A DNA stretch of 63,870 nt from Bacteroidota bacterium (GTDB lineage: Bacteria; Bacteroidota; Bacteroidia; Bacteroidales; Prolixibacteraceae), in NCBI GenBank assembly GCA_030698405.1, contig JAUYMU010000090.1, positions 1-63,870 on the forward strand. The letters are read 5' to 3'. This document shows, in pieces, positions 26,193-34,196 of this stretch (position 1 is the first letter of the stretch; each line of letters starts with the position of its first letter). The notes below the pieces were generated by a model, which did no database searches, had not been told where the DNA came from, and worked only from the letters and a program-made list of their open reading frames with translations. The position numbers and the translations under genes are program-made.

Positions 26193-26613
26193 AAACTTTT
26201 ATTTTTTCTAATTTCTTTGGTTCTATAACGAATGCTGTGGGTATTAAAGCTTTGTCCGGAGTAGCCTCTTTTGTCATTGGTAAAAGAATTATCATTTTTT
26301 AAAACCTTATTTGTCAAAGAAACCTTAGTAGTAATGGTTCGTGAATGTGAATTTGACCTTATTACCTTATTAATTTACAGATGAATAAATAAGGTTAAAA
26401 ACAAGGGGAATTATGAGTACTACTAAGGTTGTTTAAATAGAAATAAGGTTTTTTTAGCAAAGAATTTCCTCGTTTGAAATTTACTTTGTAGCCAGTAAAG
26501 ATTCTTACCCACACTAAACGTTATAGAACCTTTATTTTTTCAATACTGAGGGACTCCTACGGTGAAAATTTATACAGTTCCTGGATAGCTGCAAAACCTG
26601 CTGAACTTTTCGC
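26193..26613. other. Intergenic region with a MITE-like repeat
   Basis: A stretch of 421 bases between the DUF1905 gene and the GH30 gene, both on the minus strand. It contains the nested inverted repeat at 26301-26452 and no credible coding frame. The right part should hold the 3-prime end and possible terminator of the GH30 transcript; I see no clean hairpin with a T-run there. Confidence 0.5.
26301..26452. repeat. 152-bp MITE-like nested inverted repeat
   Basis: Outer arms aaaaccttattt (26301-26312) and aaataaggtttt (26441-26452) are perfect inverted repeats. Inner arms ccttagtagta (26323-26333) and tactactaagg (26418-26428) are also perfect. Further ccttatta/aataagg pairs occur inside. 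No protein is encoded. It could be a non-autonomous element or a long structured RNA. Confidence 0.65.
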
Positions 26614-28065
26614 TCAATTCCTAAGTGGGATAACAAAGGTAGTCAGGGATTGTGCGGGTGCTGAATAAATTATATCGTGTTCCAGTGGCTTATAAATATC
26701 AACATTTGTACAGTTTTCTGATTGGCTTGTTCTGTAAGTGATTACATTCTTTTTATAGCTAACAGACGCTTTCAACTGCAAATTGAGAGATTTGGCTTGT
26801 TCAGATTTGTTTATTACCGCCACAACCAACTCTGTTTTATCAGGATTGATGGCTGCCAGAACTTCATCATTATCTGTTTCAATTATTGAATAGCCTTGTT
26901 TAAAGAAACGGGTAATCTGCATCCGTACATAAAAATTCTTCACGATTTTATGTTCCTGAGAATTGAAATTGCAACGCATCAAACACCATACATCATTGGT
27001 TTCTTCCATTAACTGCCAATCGAGCCAGGCCTGAGGTTTCATGTAACGCATATCGTCAAATAACTTCTGAGCCAATCCCAGATTAGATCCGAAACTTGTT
27101 TTGCTTTTTCCGCCCGGGCCGGTTTCCGATTGCCAAAATGGTTTCCCGATTGATTTTGTCAGGCGATAAGCTTCTGTTCGCTCACTATTGTTTCCGGAGT
27201 AAGTATGTGTGTTTAATTGGCCAACTTTTTCAAGAATGTCGCCAGCCGATTGATAGGCTTTTAAAACCTTGATGCACGATGCAATATTGGTTTCATCGGA
27301 GGCTGAAATCACTGTTTTAAGTCCTGAAGCTTTCAGTTTTGGAGCTAAAATCCGGATGATTTTCATTTGAGTTTCAGGCGTAAAATGGCAGCCTTCCTGG
27401 CTTCCCAGATAGTTCCAATAGTTTGATGTTGCTTCATTGAAAGGCTCCAGCGTTTTGAATTCAATGCCGTATTGTTCCTTGTAATGTTTGCAAACATCGA
27501 GCAGATAATCGCAAAATGCTCCGTAAAATTCAGGTTTCAGGTTGTCCTGCAATGGGTCAATATTTCCGCCGGAGCAACCACTGAAGGTCATCCAGTAAGG
27601 AGGCGAGTTCGAAAAAGCTTCGAATATGGCATCCGGTCTTTTGGCTTTAATTTTCAGCACCAGGATTCGTTGACCTTTATCAGCATCCCAGTTATAAGGC
27701 GCATCAACCGAATTTTTAAACCCTTCCATTTCGGCGCGCTTCCCTTTTCCTTTAACCATGTGTCCGCCCAAATGGGAAGGATCGTCGCCACCGCCAATGT
27801 TGTAGCGGAAAATATTCATATTCAGTTTGTCAGGAGAAGTAATTAAATCGACAATGCTGTCAACTTTGGCATCCTTCCAGGTACCGACCTGAGCTGCCCA
27901 CCAGCACAAAGAACTTCCCCAACCTTCAATTTTTTGATAGGTTTGACTTGTATCAATATTTATTTGTGTTGCAGTTTGGGCTTCAGCTTGTTCGTTTTGG
28001 CCCAAACATACTTTACCAATGGAAATCAATGAACAAAGACACAGAATTTGAATGATTCGTTTCAT
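26614..28065 (-). CDS. Glycoside hydrolase family 30, endo-beta-1,6-galactanase-like
   Basis: Encodes 483 residues from the Met with an SD-like AAAGGA and a signal peptide (start MKRIIQILCLCSLISIGKVCLGQ). An upstream Met at 28092 overlaps the C69 gene and is less likely. The (beta/alpha)8 barrel has the GH30 entry motif KIEGWGSSLCWWA, acid/base Glu in LEPFNEATSNYW, nucleophile Glu in FWQSETGPGG, and a C-terminal beta-domain. The EGWG-SLCWWA opening is what I associate with endo-beta-1,6-galactanases (a fungal-type GH30 subfamily) rather than glucosylceramidases. It would cut beta-1,6-galactan side chains of arabinogalactan, consistent with the nearby pectin genes. It is exported. Confidence 0.88.
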   Translation of the reverse strand: MKRIIQILCLCSLISIGKVCLGQNEQAEAQTATQINIDTSQTYQKIEGWGSSLCWWAAQVGTWKDAKVDSIVDLITSPDKLNMNIFRYNIGGGDDPSHLGGHMVKGKGKRAEMEGFKNSVDAPYNWDADKGQRILVLKIKAKRPDAIFEAFSNSPPYWMTFSGCSGGNIDPLQDNLKPEFYGAFCDYLLDVCKHYKEQYGIEFKTLEPFNEATSNYWNYLGSQEGCHFTPETQMKIIRILAPKLKASGLKTVISASDETNIASCIKVLKAYQSAGDILEKVGQLNTHTYSGNNSERTEAYRLTKSIGKPFWQSETGPGGKSKTSFGSNLGLAQKLFDDMRYMKPQAWLDWQLMEETNDVWCLMRCNFNSQEHKIVKNFYVRMQITRFFKQGYSIIETDNDEVLAAINPDKTELVVAVINKSEQAKSLNLQLKASVSYKKNVITYRTSQSENCTNVDIYKPLEHDIIYSAPAQSLTTFVIPLRN

Positions 28066-28081
28066 TTTGATGTCCTTTGAA

Positions 28082-29824
28082 TTATTTTTCACCCTTCGGA
28101 ACTTTCAGCCGGTCTCCGGTACCCTGAATCATGATTCGTTCCCATTCATTGCCGTAACCGGGTTGTGCCGGTGGTTTTGGAATATTTTTTCCGTTTCCGT
28201 TTTCCAGCAACTTGTGCCCATCGGTATGTTTCACATTTCCATCCATGTATTTCATAAACAGGTATTGGTAAAATACTTTCCAGTCGCTTACAAGTTTATT
28301 TCCTGAAAATACTGAATAACCAGTCAGGTAACCGGTAGCAGCTGAAGGATTTTGTTTGTAAAGTTCCGAAGCCTGTTTGTCAACTACCTGTATTTCGGAT
28401 GCAAACTGGTTTTCGAGCTGTGCCTGATAGGTTTCAATTTCAGGATGAATTAAGTTATAGCGCGAATATGCCCAGTTGTTTACCTGATTAAATGTCCAGT
28501 GTGCCGATGTTTCCGACCAGCTGACCATTGAACCATTGCCGATGGCAAAGCTCTCAGGAATTTTGGTTATTCCGCAGTAAACAGGAGCATACACACATCC
28601 GTCGGCATCGTCAACGCCAAACCAGAAAATACCGCCGACCGGATCAGGCAGCCAACTGCGCGATTGAGCCACGAAGCTGTACCCTGTTTGCTGGGTGGCA
28701 ACCGCGCGTTCGTTGAGGTACATCACGCTGTCAACCACAAATTCCATCGGGCGCCAGCGGTAGGGTGATTTGAACGGTCCGGCTCCCGGATCGTTGCGCA
28801 TATCCATCTGTGTGTCTTCGTAATGGTCGCGCATGGCATCTTTCACCTGCTGAAGCGAAACCGTCGCATCTGGTTTTACCCACAATGGCAAACGGTTTGA
28901 AATATATCCGTTCGGGTTCGGACTTTGATCGGAAAGTTCCGTATTTCGGGTGAATTTGCCCATCGCATAATTGGTGTAATCCTGATTGTCGCGAATTTCC
29001 TTGTTAATTTTCCTGAAGAAAGACCAAACCCGCGCATCGCAGAAACGGGCGCCGCCAAAACTGAGCGGATTGTACACATCCGAAAAACTGAAAGCCGCAT
29101 CGCTTCCTTTGTAAAATCCATGTTTTTTCGCAAAGCTGATCACGTCGGGCGAATGAAAAACGGTCTGTTTCGGGTCGTTCCAGTTGTTGGTTTTCTGAAG
29201 CGGGAAAGTCGTAATCCGCGCCTGATTGGCATGTCCGCTCACATAACCGTCAGGAATTAAGCGTGCTACCCATACCGCACCTTTTTCATATTTGCCTTTG
29301 CCGATTAATTCCATGATCCATGCTTCGCTGGCATCCGAAATGGAGAATGATTCGCCACTGGTTGCATAGCCATATTGAGTGACCAGTTCGGTTATTACTT
29401 TAATCATTTCCCGGGCAGTTTTCGAGCGTTGCAATCCAATGCGCATCAGCGAGCCGTAATCGAGAATAGCCCCGGGTTGTTTACTCAGCGAATCCAATCC
29501 GCCCCAGGTCGTTTCGCCTATGGCTACCTGGTTTTCGTTCATAAACTGAACGACCGAATAGGTGTGCGCCACTTCAGGAATAGTTCCCAGCAACCTGCCG
29601 TTTTCGTAGTGGAAGATCTCGCATAAATCGCCTGGTTGGTGATCTGCTGCCGGATAAAAGGCAATTGCACCATATCGGGTGTGCGAATCGGCAGCGTAGG
29701 TAATCATTACCGAACCATCGGCACTGGCGCCTTTGGTAACAATCAGGTTGGTACAGGCAAAAACGCTGGAAATACCTGTTGCAAGAACGAGCATCATGCT
29801 AAAAAGGAAAATACGGTTTACCAT
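28082..29824 (-). CDS. C69 family dipeptidase (N-terminal cysteine nucleophile)
   Basis: Encodes 580 residues from the Met preceding a signal peptide; the frame opens 15 codons earlier. The peptide ends at Ala23, exposing Cys24 in ACTNLIVTKGASADGS, the conserved N-terminal nucleophile of family C69 (PepD/secreted dipeptidases). Further family features are ADSHTRYG, IGETTWGGLDS and a central ARLIPDGYVSGHANQARITTFP. It should hydrolyse dipeptides outside the cytoplasm or in the periplasm, where the Cys becomes N-terminal on signal cleavage. It is transcribed with GH30 (16 bases apart) although its reaction is unrelated to glycan digestion, perhaps to use glycoprotein-derived peptides. Confidence 0.88.
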   Translation of the reverse strand: MVNRIFLFSMMLVLATGISSVFACTNLIVTKGASADGSVMITYAADSHTRYGAIAFYPAADHQPGDLCEIFHYENGRLLGTIPEVAHTYSVVQFMNENQVAIGETTWGGLDSLSKQPGAILDYGSLMRIGLQRSKTAREMIKVITELVTQYGYATSGESFSISDASEAWIMELIGKGKYEKGAVWVARLIPDGYVSGHANQARITTFPLQKTNNWNDPKQTVFHSPDVISFAKKHGFYKGSDAAFSFSDVYNPLSFGGARFCDARVWSFFRKINKEIRDNQDYTNYAMGKFTRNTELSDQSPNPNGYISNRLPLWVKPDATVSLQQVKDAMRDHYEDTQMDMRNDPGAGPFKSPYRWRPMEFVVDSVMYLNERAVATQQTGYSFVAQSRSWLPDPVGGIFWFGVDDADGCVYAPVYCGITKIPESFAIGNGSMVSWSETSAHWTFNQVNNWAYSRYNLIHPEIETYQAQLENQFASEIQVVDKQASELYKQNPSAATGYLTGYSVFSGNKLVSDWKVFYQYLFMKYMDGNVKHTDGHKLLENGNGKNIPKPPAQPGYGNEWERIMIQGTGDRLKVPKGEK

Positions 29825-29945
29825 GGGAATACTTTTTTTGTAAAAGTAGGAAAAAAGGAAGGTTGGCAAAATGAGGAAGGTGTAATATTTGATTGCCGAA
29901 AAAATACTTACCGATCAAAAAAGTTGGTTTGCCTTGAAAACTACA

Positions 29946-29974
29946 ACCCGCTTGCCATTGCTGGCAAAGGGGTC
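29946..29974. repeat. Hairpin repeat, copy 1
   Basis: The stem is cttgcca-ttgc-tggcaa with flanking ccc/ggg pairs. It is identical at 25 of 29 positions to copy 2 at 30496-30524. One C-G pair is replaced by T-A in copy 2, a compensatory change that supports the hairpin as the conserved feature. Confidence 0.7.
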
Positions 29975-30007
29975 TCAATTATTAATTACGTTATTGTCAG
30001 TTACAAC

Positions 30008-30192
30008 TTTACCAAGGCATGAAATACAAATGAGAATGAGTTATCCTACTTTACCAACGCATTAAACACAAATCAGAATGGGTTATCCAACAATACCAAC
30101 GGATAAAACATAAATCAGAATGAGTTTTACAAACTTACCAAAGGGTAATACATATTTGCGAATGAGTTTCACAACTTTACCAACCTTTCAAC
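30008..30192. repeat. Degenerate 42-bp tandem repeat, four units plus partial
   Basis: Units start at 30008, 30050, 30092 and 30135 with lengths 42, 42, 43 and 41, then a partial unit to 30192. The shared core is ttaccaacg, then aaatcagaatgagtt, then a ccaac-type end. No spacers separate the units, stops occur in each frame, and indels break the phase, so it is not a protein repeat or CRISPR array. It probably arose by slippage or unequal exchange. Confidence 0.8.
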
Positions 30193-30247
30193 TTGTTTGT
30201 GCGGAGGTCGTTTTATAAAACAGGAAGCCCTAAATACTTTATTACTC

Positions 30248-30397
30248 TTATCTGGTAAATTTCAGGGAACCTACCTGTTTGTATTGGGGGCTGGTTGCGC
30301 CGAATACCAACTTGATATACATTTTCGAGGCTGTGGCCACATCAATTAGGCCGGTGATTTCTTTGTCGTTGAACTTTGCATATACATGTTCTGACAT
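30248..30397 (-). CDS. Hypothetical 49-residue protein, possible gene remnant
   Basis: An open frame of 50 codons including the stop starts MSEHVYAKFNDKEITGL and ends GSLKFTR. It has a regular amphipathic composition and no low-complexity segments. The phrase SKMYIKLVFGATSPQ looks like the edge of a beta-rich domain, so it may be the tail of a larger lost protein. No signal peptide or known motif is present. It sits between two hairpin repeats, 183 bases downstream of the esterase gene on the same strand. I do not recognise a family, and the frame could be fortuitous. Confidence 0.35.
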   Translation of the reverse strand: MSEHVYAKFNDKEITGLIDVATASKMYIKLVFGATSPQYKQVGSLKFTR

Positions 30398-30495
30398 TCC
30401 GATTAATAAATTATAAGTTAACTCTGATGGTTGATAACAAAATTATTCGAAACGGAAAATAAGATGGAACCGATTGTGCTGTGAAGAAATTTAAA

Positions 30496-30524
30496 ACCCC
30501 CTTGTCATTGCTGACAAAGGGGCC
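30496..30524 (-). terminator. Terminator of the pectin operon (hairpin repeat, copy 2)
   Basis: The stem ccccttgtca / tgacaaagggg (one bulged A) with loop TTGC is followed on the minus strand by TTTTAAATTT. It lies about 57 bases beyond the esterase stop. It is a second copy of the hairpin at 29946-29974. Confidence 0.75.
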
Positions 30525-30580
30525 AAACTTAACACCAATTCATATCTATGGGATGAAGTGGCCAAATGAAGCTTTATTAA

Positions 30581-31507
30581 TTATTTTGGTACCTGATTTT
30601 CCTCAACAAACCCTTTTTCAACCAGCCACATTTCACAAAGTTCCTTCCATAACTTTGTGCTTCCCGGATTGTTCTGTAACCCGATGGCATGGCCTCCGAA
30701 AGGGAAAATATGAATGGACGCAGAAACATTCTTTTCGCGCAGGGCACTAAAGAATAAAAAGCTGTTTTTGGGATTAACCGTCTGATCATTTTCGGCATGA
30801 ACAATAAATGCTGGTGGCGTTTTATCGGTCACCTGAAGCTCATTTGAATACTTATCAATCAGTTCTTTCGATGGATTCGAGCCCAACAAATTGTCGCGAC
30901 CTCCTTTATGAGCATATTCACCCATCGTAATTACTGGCGATACAAGCAGCATAAAATCCGGACGAAAAGCAATCTGATCCAACAAATCGCCGATTGCAGA
31001 TACATCTTCGCTATGCACACCAACTGAGGATGCAACGTGACCTCCAGCGGAAAAGCCCATCACACCAATTTTATCTGGTTTTATGCCCCATTCGGTCGCT
31101 TTGCTTCGAATGATCTTCATTGCCCGCTGGGCATCCTGCAATGGAACAATGCTTCTGTCCACCAAATCAGAAGAAAGCGGTAATCTTGAAATCAGCACAA
31201 ATGCGCTAACTCCCATTGTATTGAACCATTTGGCAACCTGCATTGCACCCATGTAAGCATAATGATGATATCCACCGCCCGGACATATCACAACCGCGGC
31301 TCCCCGGTTTTCCTGCTTAGAAGGGAAAAAGGCATACATGCCCGGATTTCCAATCCTATAATAACGTTCATTAAAAATACTGTCGGTTAAAGCCATTCCT
31401 TTGGTGTTTGGCATTTTGCCCTGAGGCCATAAGGATATAAATTCCTGCGCTGAAGCTAACTGGCTACAAAAGATCAGGATAACTAAAAGAAACAATGATC
31501 TGTTCAT
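30581..31507 (-). CDS. Exported alpha/beta hydrolase, pectin/xylan acetylesterase-like
   Basis: Encodes 308 residues from the Met before the signal peptide (LFCSQLASA-Q-type cleavage); the frame opens 10 codons earlier at 31537. The fold is of the prolyl-oligopeptidase-like esterase group: oxyanion CPGGGYHHYAY, nucleophile Ser in GVMGFSAGGHVAS, acid in HAENDQTVNP and His in FPFGGHAIG. The GGGY/GFSAGG signatures match acetylxylan or pectin acetylesterases of Bacteroidota. It probably removes acetyl groups from oligogalacturonides or hemicellulose fragments. It is the last gene of the pectin operon, 32 bases after GH28, and a hairpin terminator follows. Confidence 0.82.
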   Translation of the reverse strand: MNRSLFLLVILIFCSQLASAQEFISLWPQGKMPNTKGMALTDSIFNERYYRIGNPGMYAFFPSKQENRGAAVVICPGGGYHHYAYMGAMQVAKWFNTMGVSAFVLISRLPLSSDLVDRSIVPLQDAQRAMKIIRSKATEWGIKPDKIGVMGFSAGGHVASSVGVHSEDVSAIGDLLDQIAFRPDFMLLVSPVITMGEYAHKGGRDNLLGSNPSKELIDKYSNELQVTDKTPPAFIVHAENDQTVNPKNSFLFFSALREKNVSASIHIFPFGGHAIGLQNNPGSTKLWKELCEMWLVEKGFVEENQVPK

Positions 31508-31539
31508 AATTGTGTATTTAAGGTGATTGAGATTCAAGT

Positions 31540-33201
31540 TTAGTTTATCCTGATGGCTCCAACCAGAACATCGGCACCCAATTCCAAACTTTTATTTGTA
31601 TTGGAAACATTTGTATTAAATACATCGATGTTACCGCTTCTGTTACCACTGACCTTGAAAAGGAGATCGGTGTTTTTGTTGTATTTCAGAGAATCAATTG
31701 TCAAAGAGCTACTATTCTCAATAGCTATTACCGGTTTGGTTTCTTTGGTGACCAGCCGGATATTCTTCAGGGTAATATTTTCGGCTTCGATCAGTTCTAC
31801 TCCAATTCTTGCACTTATTACTGAATTTGTGATTGAAATATTCTTCACAGCCATCTCGGGCAAACCTCTGATAAATATTCCCTTATCGGCACCATTACAA
31901 ACCACATTACTAATCTGTATCTTTTGGAATTGCGGCGTTTCTTCCGAAACTTCAGGAACTACCACCTTTTCGCCGGGAACAGGAGGTTTGGTAAAATAAT
32001 ACATGTCGAAATAGATGGCTTCACTCTGTATATCTTTCATCAGGATGTTTTTGATGAATATGTTTTCCACAATTCCGCCACGTCCTCTGGCTGTTTTAAA
32101 GCGAATCCCTTTGTCAGTTCCCATAAAAGTACAATCGGAAACAAAGATGTTGCGCGCCCCGCCGCTCATTTCGCTGCCAACAACAAAAGCGCCATGCCCT
32201 TTGTAAACCATGTTATTCCGAATAACCATGTTTTCAGAAGGAATTCCTCTTTCCCGTCCGAATTTATCTTTGCCCGATTTAATACAAATAGCGTCATCGC
32301 CCACATCGAAAGTGCAGCCATCAATCAGCACATTTTTGCATGATTCCACATCAATCCCATCACCATTTTGTGCATATTCCGGATTTTTAACGTTCACGTT
32401 CATTAATGTAAGATCCTCGCACATTAAAGGATGCAAGCACCAGGCGGGAGAATTCTGGAAAGTCACTCCTTCAAGCAATACTCTTTTGCATTGCGTAAGA
32501 ACCAATAAGTTGGGTCGTAAAAAATCTTTGATTTCCTCATAATCTTTGGCGGTTTTGCCTGGAACAACTTGCGCCGCATTCGGAGTCAGATGTCCTTTCA
32601 TATATTTTTCAGAAGGGAACCAGCGACTGCCATCTTCACTGACAATTCCACCTGATGTAATTTTCTTTTTCCATTCCGATTCAGTCAACTGACCTTTGTT
32701 TACACTTCGCCAGAAATCACCATTTCCATCAATAATTCCTTGTCCGGTTATGGCAATATTTTCAAGGTTTGTTCCTGAAATTGGCGATTGATTGCGGAAA
32801 GAAGGTTTGCCTTCATAACTCCCCTCCAACAGCTTATACTGTTCGAAATCGCCGGTAAACAAAAGCAATGCTTTTTTTGCAATATGCAGATTTACATTGT
32901 TCTGAAGAACAACCGGTCCGGTTAACCATAAACCCTGCGGCACCAGAACCACTCCGCCTCCATTTTTGCTACATTCGGCAACTGCATTGTTAATACTGTT
33001 GGTATTCAGTGAAATACCATCGGAGATGGCGCCAAATTTTACGATATTAACCGTATCTTTTTTGAAAACCGGTGTTTTTGCAGTTGGAAGATTCTCCCAC
33101 GAAAAACCGATTGTTCGATCCGGAATTTGTGCATTGATGTTTACAGTGGCCAATATGATGAAAATCAACAATAGCCCATAAATCAGTTTTTTTTGTGTCA
33201 T
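31540..33201 (-). CDS. Polygalacturonase-like glycoside hydrolase family 28
   Basis: Encodes 553 residues. A signal peptide ends ATVNINA before Gln. The right-handed beta-helix has the GH28 active-site set: NGDGIDVES (Asp), VGDDAICIKSG (Asp pair), GHGAFVVGSEMSGG (His) and RFKTARGRGG (Arg/Lys). It cleaves alpha-1,4 linkages of homogalacturonan or the galacturonate-rhamnose bond. The N-terminal part VKFGAISDGISLNTNSINNAV is the usual start of the helix, and the insert at 175-225 (WRSVNKGQLTESEW) is typical of Bacteroidota exo-type enzymes. It lies 7 bases after the CE8 gene, whose demethylation would prepare its substrate. Confidence 0.93.
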   Translation of the reverse strand: MTQKKLIYGLLLIFIILATVNINAQIPDRTIGFSWENLPTAKTPVFKKDTVNIVKFGAISDGISLNTNSINNAVAECSKNGGGVVLVPQGLWLTGPVVLQNNVNLHIAKKALLLFTGDFEQYKLLEGSYEGKPSFRNQSPISGTNLENIAITGQGIIDGNGDFWRSVNKGQLTESEWKKKITSGGIVSEDGSRWFPSEKYMKGHLTPNAAQVVPGKTAKDYEEIKDFLRPNLLVLTQCKRVLLEGVTFQNSPAWCLHPLMCEDLTLMNVNVKNPEYAQNGDGIDVESCKNVLIDGCTFDVGDDAICIKSGKDKFGRERGIPSENMVIRNNMVYKGHGAFVVGSEMSGGARNIFVSDCTFMGTDKGIRFKTARGRGGIVENIFIKNILMKDIQSEAIYFDMYYFTKPPVPGEKVVVPEVSEETPQFQKIQISNVVCNGADKGIFIRGLPEMAVKNISITNSVISARIGVELIEAENITLKNIRLVTKETKPVIAIENSSSLTIDSLKYNKNTDLLFKVSGNRSGNIDVFNTNVSNTNKSLELGADVLVGAIRIN

Positions 33202-33208
33202 TGTTAGT

Positions 33209-34183
33209 TTATTTGGTATAGTCTTTATTTATTCCGTCAGGGTTCCATGTGCTTTCTTCCTGAAATATTTTCGCTGGCTGATAATTTTTAGCTTTCTTTT
33301 TGCTTAGCTGATGCGACCAACCAACCCGTTTCCCTGATACAAAACCCGATCCTGAACTTTGGTATTCAGCATAAAATGAAGATTTTTCGGCCTCTGCCCT
33401 TGACCAATTGTGCCAACCTTCAGGAAGAATATGTGCACCCATTTCGCAGTTCAGGAAAACAGTTTTTGAATAATCACGCCAAGGCCGCCCCAGATAGACC
33501 TTGGTAGCAACGGGATTGGCAGTTAATTTACAGTTACGGAATACATAACCAAATCGTTTACCTTGCGGCGTGCTTGCAGCGGTTATATACGAATCTCGCT
33601 TACTGTGAATGGTGCATCGGTCGAAAATAGCCGTTGCTGCACCAAAGATAAAGTCGGTAGTACCTTCGATGTAACAATCGGCGAAATATTGGCGGCTCTT
33701 TTGTCCGGCAGCATAAACGGTGTCCTGATTCCCCAGAATGCGGCAGTTCCGAAAGATACAACGGTCGCCTTCCACATGCAGCGCAACAGCCTGCCCAACT
33801 TCTCCGGCTGAATTTTCGATGGTCAGGTTTTCAACGACAATGTCGTCACCAGTAATTTTCATCGTGTAACTCCGGAAGGTTCCCATGTTATCTTTACCCG
33901 CAAAGTCGCCAAAAGTAATGATCGTTTGCTCCACACTTTCGCCAACCAACTTAAGATGGGTAAAGAACGAATCGATCAGGATTTTCTCATTGTAAATGCC
34001 ATTTTTGATGAAAATAATTTTATCGACGGTTTGGAATGCCCGACAGGCGTTTACTGCTTCCTGAATGGTTTTGTAATCGCCGCTGCCATCCTGGGCAACG
34101 GTGATATTTGGTTTTTCCTGCGCAAAAAGATGGAACGTTGGCAACGCGATAAGCATTCCAATAAGGCAGATATATTTGTTCAT
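33209..34183 (-). CDS. Pectin methylesterase, carbohydrate esterase family 8
   Basis: Encodes 324 residues. The signal peptide ends at LFA-Q. A right-handed beta-helix carries the CE8 motifs in order: GIYNEKI (GxYxE), QAVAL, the acid/base Asp in GNQDTVYA, nucleophile Asp in GTTDFIFGAA, and Arg in LGRPWRDY. It removes methyl groups from methyl-esterified homogalacturonan, giving methanol and a substrate for the adjacent GH28. Length is normal for a single-domain enzyme without a pro-region. It is in a tight operon (13 bases after the upstream esterase and 7 before GH28). Confidence 0.95.
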   Translation of the reverse strand: MNKYICLIGMLIALPTFHLFAQEKPNITVAQDGSGDYKTIQEAVNACRAFQTVDKIIFIKNGIYNEKILIDSFFTHLKLVGESVEQTIITFGDFAGKDNMGTFRSYTMKITGDDIVVENLTIENSAGEVGQAVALHVEGDRCIFRNCRILGNQDTVYAAGQKSRQYFADCYIEGTTDFIFGAATAIFDRCTIHSKRDSYITAASTPQGKRFGYVFRNCKLTANPVATKVYLGRPWRDYSKTVFLNCEMGAHILPEGWHNWSRAEAEKSSFYAEYQSSGSGFVSGKRVGWSHQLSKKKAKNYQPAKIFQEESTWNPDGINKDYTK

Positions 34184-34196
34184 TAGATGCGTTTCT

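Larger units (their letters stand above)
29870..30580. other. Repeat-rich intergenic region between the GH30/C69 pair and the pectin genes
   Basis: Over 700 bases without a long gene. It holds two related hairpins (29946-29974 and 30496-30524), a degenerate 42-bp tandem repeat (30008-30192) and one small minus-strand frame of 49 codons (30248-30397). The promoter for the C69-GH30 transcript should be near 29.87-29.95 kb. Confidence 0.6.

Noticed and set aside
29636-30022. 128-codon plus-strand frame
   Set aside because: It is antisense to the C69 5-prime end and continues into repeats.
30008-30192. CRISPR-like array
   Set aside because: Units are contiguous with no unique spacers, vary in length, and no cas genes are in the window.
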